Shown here: one piece after another, positions 6,858 through 10,040 of the stretch
How the letters are laid out: each line of letters begins with the position of its first letter
Numbering within the stretch: the stretch's first letter is position 1
Source of the DNA: Stephanodiscus triporus
Lineage: Eukaryota; Bacillariophyta; Thalassiosirophyceae; Thalassiosirales; Thalassiosiraceae
Length of the DNA: 10,040 nt
Direction: 5' to 3'
NCBI GenBank assembly: GCA_036939755.1
Contig: JALLAZ010001143.1
Span: 1-10,040 of the forward strand
Notes under the pieces: model-generated
Told to the model about the DNA's origin: nothing
Database searches by the model: none
What the model saw: the letters and a program-made list of their open reading frames with translations, nothing else
Translations under genes and position numbers: made by a program

Positions 6858-7347
6858 TACCTGTCCTTTCAGTCCCACTTTTAGGACCAAGACACATTCC
6901 ACATAATACCACGTGTCATTCCATCTTAGGAATTAGTACATCATCCATCGTTCTACGAAGAATTTCTCAGAAACTACTCTTAAGAACTCCGAAACCTGTT
7001 TGATTGTCACGACTAACGTTTGCTTTGCCATTTTTCATCGATAAATTAAATCATAATTTCTACTTTCAACCAATTTCTACATCAATTAATCTACAGCCCA
7101 ACAGGCGGTGCAACAGGGGACGCCCTTCTATCACCACCCTAGCCTGTCTCCGGATCCATCTCTTTTGAAAGATAACATGCTTCCTCTGTGAAAAAATAGC
7201 TCCCAGTAGCTTCCAAGCCAACATATTTTTGTCCTGATCACCCAGAAGTATCTCCCTCCGCAAGATTTGTTGCACATCAATTGCTCCCAGTAGCACCAAC
7301 TATCATTTTCCACCATTCCAGTCACCACAAGAAGACAAACACAAGCC
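6858..7347. other. Spacer between the transposon and the Gag gene
   Basis: No gene or RNA is seen. The part nearest the transposon may be the displaced 5' region of the minus-strand BTB gene, but no convincing start exon is visible (the ATG at minus-strand 6948-6946 stops after 10 codons). The part nearest 7347 would be the Gag leader. A 12-bp direct repeat, GCTCCCAGTAGC, occurs at 7199-7210 and 7283-7294. No long terminal repeat or primer-binding site could be recognised. Confidence 0.4.
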
Positions 7348-8793
7348 ATGGCTCAACAACCCACCGTCGCTGACCTGCTCCAGCTGATCCAGACTCTCCA
7401 AGGTGAAGTCCAAACTCTGCAAGCCGCAAACGCTGCTGCTGCTGCCGCCGCTGCTGCAAATGCCAACACTGCTACCCAAGGAACCACATATGCGCCTCAA
7501 GGACCCGCTCCTGTCGTTTTTGCGGACACACCTAGCATGTTGAGCATGGAGGACATCATTGATTATAAGATGAAACAAGGAAGTGTGATCTTTGAAAACG
7601 GATACAAGGCACTTGACGACAAGGCACTTACCGATGGCTTCAACATGTCTATGTCTCAATCTGTGGTCTTCGTTGAAGCTCTTCAATGCAAGTGCTCTGT
7701 CACAGGCTGGAATCAGGGTACAAAAGGGATTATCTCCTTCACCAACAAAGACGGCAAGACCATCGACCTGATCAAGCAGTACGGTCAGATTGACGAGGCA
7801 ACACTCAAGGCGCAGTGTGAGAATTTTTGCAAGCCTGGGCAGACAAATGCTCAGACCCGCGCAAAACAAAACAACACGATGATGGCAATCTGCCTCATGA
7901 AAACACTCACCGCTGCCGCGCAAGCTAAGTTGCTGGCCTGCCGCTCCGAGTTCACATTTGATGACGTGGAGTACGCCCCTCTGATGTATAAAATCATCAT
8001 GCATTTGACAACAATGGACTCCGTCGCCACCACCCAATCTCTTTGCAAGAACCTGCACAACCTAGCGACGTTTGCAGCAACGGTTCAGGGCAACGTTGAC
8101 AAGATACACAAGGAATTTGACAAAAATTACTCACAAATCATCGCACGCGGTGGGACAGTCGACGACCCCATCCAAATCCTCTTCGACGCTTACAACGCGG
8201 TCCCCTGCTACAATTTTAAGAAGTACATCGAGAACCAAGAGAATGACTACCTCGATGGCAAGCTCGCAGGCATCACCCACGACGCCCTGTGCAAGATGGC
8301 CAAGAGCAAGTTCGACTGGCTCGTGAACAAGAAAAAGTGGAGCGCCCGCTCCCCTGATGACAACAAGATCGTCGCCATGGCGGCAGAGATTCACAAGCTG
8401 AAGGGCCAGCTCAAACTGGACCCCAAGCTGTCTCAGATTGCTGGGGGAGGCAACGACGACAAGGATGGCGGTAAGAAATGGGCCAAGAAAAACAAGAAGG
8501 ACACATCGAACAAGCGCAAACAAAAGGAAGATGAAGCATGGAAAAAGGTCCCTCCCAAGGACGGCGACCCCAAGACCAAGAAACATGGAGAGCTCACCTT
8601 TAATTGGTGCATCCACCACATGGCGTGGACTGTCCACAAGCCATCTGACTGTAAACTTGGCAAGAAAATGGCCGAGGAGCAGAAGTCCTCTGCCAAGGCG
8701 CACTCCGCCATTGTCGCAGCCTCCGCTGCTGCCACCGTCAACCCTCATTTCGCGGCCATGCTCGCCACTCTCGACAGTGAGGACGATGAATGA
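7348..8793 (+). CDS. gag: Retrotransposon-type Gag (copia-like), 481 residues, no pol
   Basis: The ATG at 7348 sits in a good context (AAGCCATGG). Residues about 5-30 are a Leu/Gln-rich helix (VADLLQLIQTLQGEV), followed by an Ala run (30-40). The middle (about 50-360) is helical and resembles the Gag of copia-type elements known from diatoms. Residues about 370-416 are very Lys-rich, suiting nucleic-acid binding. A zinc knuckle of form C-x2-H-x5-H-x4-C uses C421, H424, H430 and C435. The end is acidic (LDSEDDE). Gag forms the particle that packages element RNA. The frame is fully intact, yet no protease, integrase or reverse transcriptase follows the stop at 8791-8793 in any frame. It could be a non-autonomous Gag-only element, a truncated copia element, or a Gag taken over by the host. 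Its GC-rich third positions contrast with AT-rich flanks. Confidence 0.8.
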   Translation: MAQQPTVADLLQLIQTLQGEVQTLQAANAAAAAAAAANANTATQGTTYAPQGPAPVVFADTPSMLSMEDIIDYKMKQGSVIFENGYKALDDKALTDGFNMSMSQSVVFVEALQCKCSVTGWNQGTKGIISFTNKDGKTIDLIKQYGQIDEATLKAQCENFCKPGQTNAQTRAKQNNTMMAICLMKTLTAAAQAKLLACRSEFTFDDVEYAPLMYKIIMHLTTMDSVATTQSLCKNLHNLATFAATVQGNVDKIHKEFDKNYSQIIARGGTVDDPIQILFDAYNAVPCYNFKKYIENQENDYLDGKLAGITHDALCKMAKSKFDWLVNKKKWSARSPDDNKIVAMAAEIHKLKGQLKLDPKLSQIAGGGNDDKDGGKKWAKKNKKDTSNKRKQKEDEAWKKVPPKDGDPKTKKHGELTFNWCIHHMAWTVHKPSDCKLGKKMAEEQKSSAKAHSAIVAASAAATVNPHFAAMLATLDSEDDE

Positions 8794-9029
8794 CCATATA
8801 CCAATCGCAACTAGAGAAAGAAAAACAAGATCTGTTGGGTGTTATCGGGATTTGATTCAAAGCCTTTTCATCTTTAGGTTAAATCTATAAGGAAAGATGA
8901 TATAATCATAATCAGTTCCCTATTGTCAACGAAAAATAAGCAATCAAGGACATCACACTATAACTCAAAAATACATTGACATAATTTGTTAAACCAAAGC
9001 TTATTACTTTTATTTCAATGATAACTACA
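8794..9029. other. AT-rich spacer after Gag, possible LTR start
   Basis: No gene is seen. At 8813-8830 there is a purine-rich tract (AGAGAAAGAAAAACAAGA). After TC comes TGTTGGGTGTTATC from 8833. A polypurine tract followed by TGTTGG is how many copia 3' LTRs begin. I could not find the matching 5' copy in 6858-7347 or an LTR end, so this is a weak suggestion only. Confidence 0.25.
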
Positions 9030-9650
9030 TTAATCCCTGTAAGGGAATTCTTCTGTCACACTCGCCCATGTGCGCCAATTTTTAACAACTTCCACAGGAA
9101 CGGCCGCATAGTATGGATGCATGGGCCTCACCCCATTATTGTTTCCGATTTTGTGAATACGTGGTTCTTTTTTGAAAATGTCTGTCTCCATCACGTAAAA
9201 CACAATCTTCGGGGTAACCCGCACCACGTATCCACTCTCTTCATTATTAATTTGCACACAATTTCCCACCCTAAATTTGTGTTCGTTCTGGTGCCTCTGT
9301 TTATTCAAGACCTTGACCAAATCATTGATCCGCTTGTGAATTGCATCATACATAAGTGCATGACTAAATTCCACGTTCAAAAAGGCCTTTGTCGACACAA
9401 TGAAAAACCTGAGCAAATCCCTACCAGGCGAATACTCTTTTGGAATTGTTACATTTGTTAGTCCATCGGTCGATTCGAAAATCTCGATCGTATACTCCAA
9501 TAATTCGTCCTCACTGGGCCTGATATCGTCGACCTCAAAATAGGTCCTTGGACAAGACACTAACACCCTATAATTGTGATAGTGCCAATAAGGGCTGGGT
9601 GCCTGACGCCTACGATTGGGGTAGACTGGTCGATTCTGATTAGGCATCAT
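9030..9650 (-). CDS. Unrecognised protein, 206 residues
   Basis: The minus-strand ORF runs from ATG at 9650-9648 to TAA at 9032-9030. I do not recognise the family. The N terminus (about 1-22) is Pro/Arg/Asn-rich and probably disordered. Residues about 25-60 are acidic. Residues about 75-125 look helical, with Lys/His/Asn clusters. Residues about 125-160 (FRVGNCVQINNEESGYVVRV and then TPKIVFYVM) alternate hydrophobic and polar residues like a small beta barrel of KOW/Tudor or chromodomain-like type; this is inference from pattern only. There is no signal peptide or membrane span. The balanced composition and intact length make it more gene-like than the overlapping 147-codon plus-strand frame. 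It converges on the Gag gene. It might belong to a mobile element or be a cellular gene. Confidence 0.55.
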   Translation of the reverse strand: MMPNQNRPVYPNRRRQAPSPYWHYHNYRVLVSCPRTYFEVDDIRPSEDELLEYTIEIFESTDGLTNVTIPKEYSPGRDLLRFFIVSTKAFLNVEFSHALMYDAIHKRINDLVKVLNKQRHQNEHKFRVGNCVQINNEESGYVVRVTPKIVFYVMETDIFKKEPRIHKIGNNNGVRPMHPYYAAVPVEVVKNWRTWASVTEEFPYRD

Positions 9651-10040
9651 CTTTTGTTTGTGATGCTTTCTCTTTTCACTTCATGCTGTTTGACCTCAAA
9701 TGCCTCTAGAGCTTATTTGTTTTGGATTGAACTAGATACTCTAGAGTGATATTTAAGTAGAGTGTATCGTACATATGGTACAATCAAACCCTCAAACTAT
9801 GATAGTGTGCATACTACCAGATCATATGTACATTCTCCCTATGCCATCCACCCCATCCACCCAGCGCTTCCCACTTGTGTAAGGTGGCTCCTGGTTCTTG
9901 TTATTTTCTGTGACCATCTTTCAATAGTGTACTTTGACACAGTATGGTCTGGTTGCCAGAACAGTAACTAGAATTTTCTCTCAAAGGGGTTGACTATAGG
10001 GCACCAGAATGGAGACGAATGTATTCAATTTGAATGTTTT
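9651..10040. other. AT-rich terminal stretch
   Basis: No gene is supported. The 69-codon plus-strand frame at 9762-9971 has no features. On the minus strand TTAAATAT (9756-9749) could be a TATA-like box about 100 bp upstream of the start at 9650. A 10-base palindrome, ACTCTAGAGT, lies at 9738-9747, and a related CCTCTAGAG lies near 9702-9710. Functions are unknown. Confidence 0.3.

Noticed and set aside
7303..8058. A 251-codon minus-strand frame opposite the Gag gene, with Cys/Leu/Gly-rich sequence
   Set aside because: It is antisense to a well-supported Gag with zinc knuckle, its composition follows from the complement of Gag codons, and no domain is visible. The antisense frame at 8131-8748 is rejected for the same reason.
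9018..9461. A 147-codon plus-strand ORF opposite the 206-residue minus-strand gene
   Set aside because: It is shorter, His/Cys/Phe-rich without a motif, and lies wholly inside the more plausible minus-strand frame.

Overview
The window looks like nuclear DNA of a unicellular eukaryote. A diatom or related stramenopile is my best guess. The reasons are two eukaryotic Pol III tRNA genes, protein genes with short GT..AG introns of 102 and 244 nt, a BTB/T1-domain (KCTD-like) gene, a copia-type Gag with a CHHC zinc knuckle, and GC-rich exons set in AT-rich spacers. The organism call is an inference; no marker gene fixes it.

Layout. Bases 1-1898 hold no gene I can support. Two tRNA genes follow head to tail, Trp(CCA) at 1933-2005 and Asp(GTC) at 2015-2086, separated by 9 nt. 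An RRM-domain protein gene starts 65 nt later: exon 1 at 2152-3417, intron at 3418-3661, exon 2 at 3662-3925, giving 509 residues. Its RRM is split by the intron. The stretch 3926-4879 contains a 35-bp tandem duplication and one doubtful 39-codon ORF. On the minus strand, 5578-4880 carries the remains of a BTB/T1 gene, with a clear phase-2 intron, one in-frame TAG and no start codon.

Just upstream of that gene lies a 1,225-bp inverted-repeat element (5625-6849). It has 18-bp perfect terminal inverted repeats (TIRs) and an exact 8-bp target duplication, CTTTTATC. Its subterminal arms are packed with ATTCCTG/CAGGAAT motifs and its core is a degenerate GC-rich tandem repeat. It encodes no transposase and is best read as a non-autonomous hAT-like DNA transposon. 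It was found by matching its ends.

The right third holds an intact 481-residue retrotransposon-type Gag (7348-8793) with no pol behind it, then an unrecognised 206-residue minus-strand protein gene (9030-9650). The genes do not form a pathway. The window is ordinary housekeeping DNA (tRNAs, RNA-binding protein) beside a mobile-element-rich stretch where one cellular gene has apparently been damaged.
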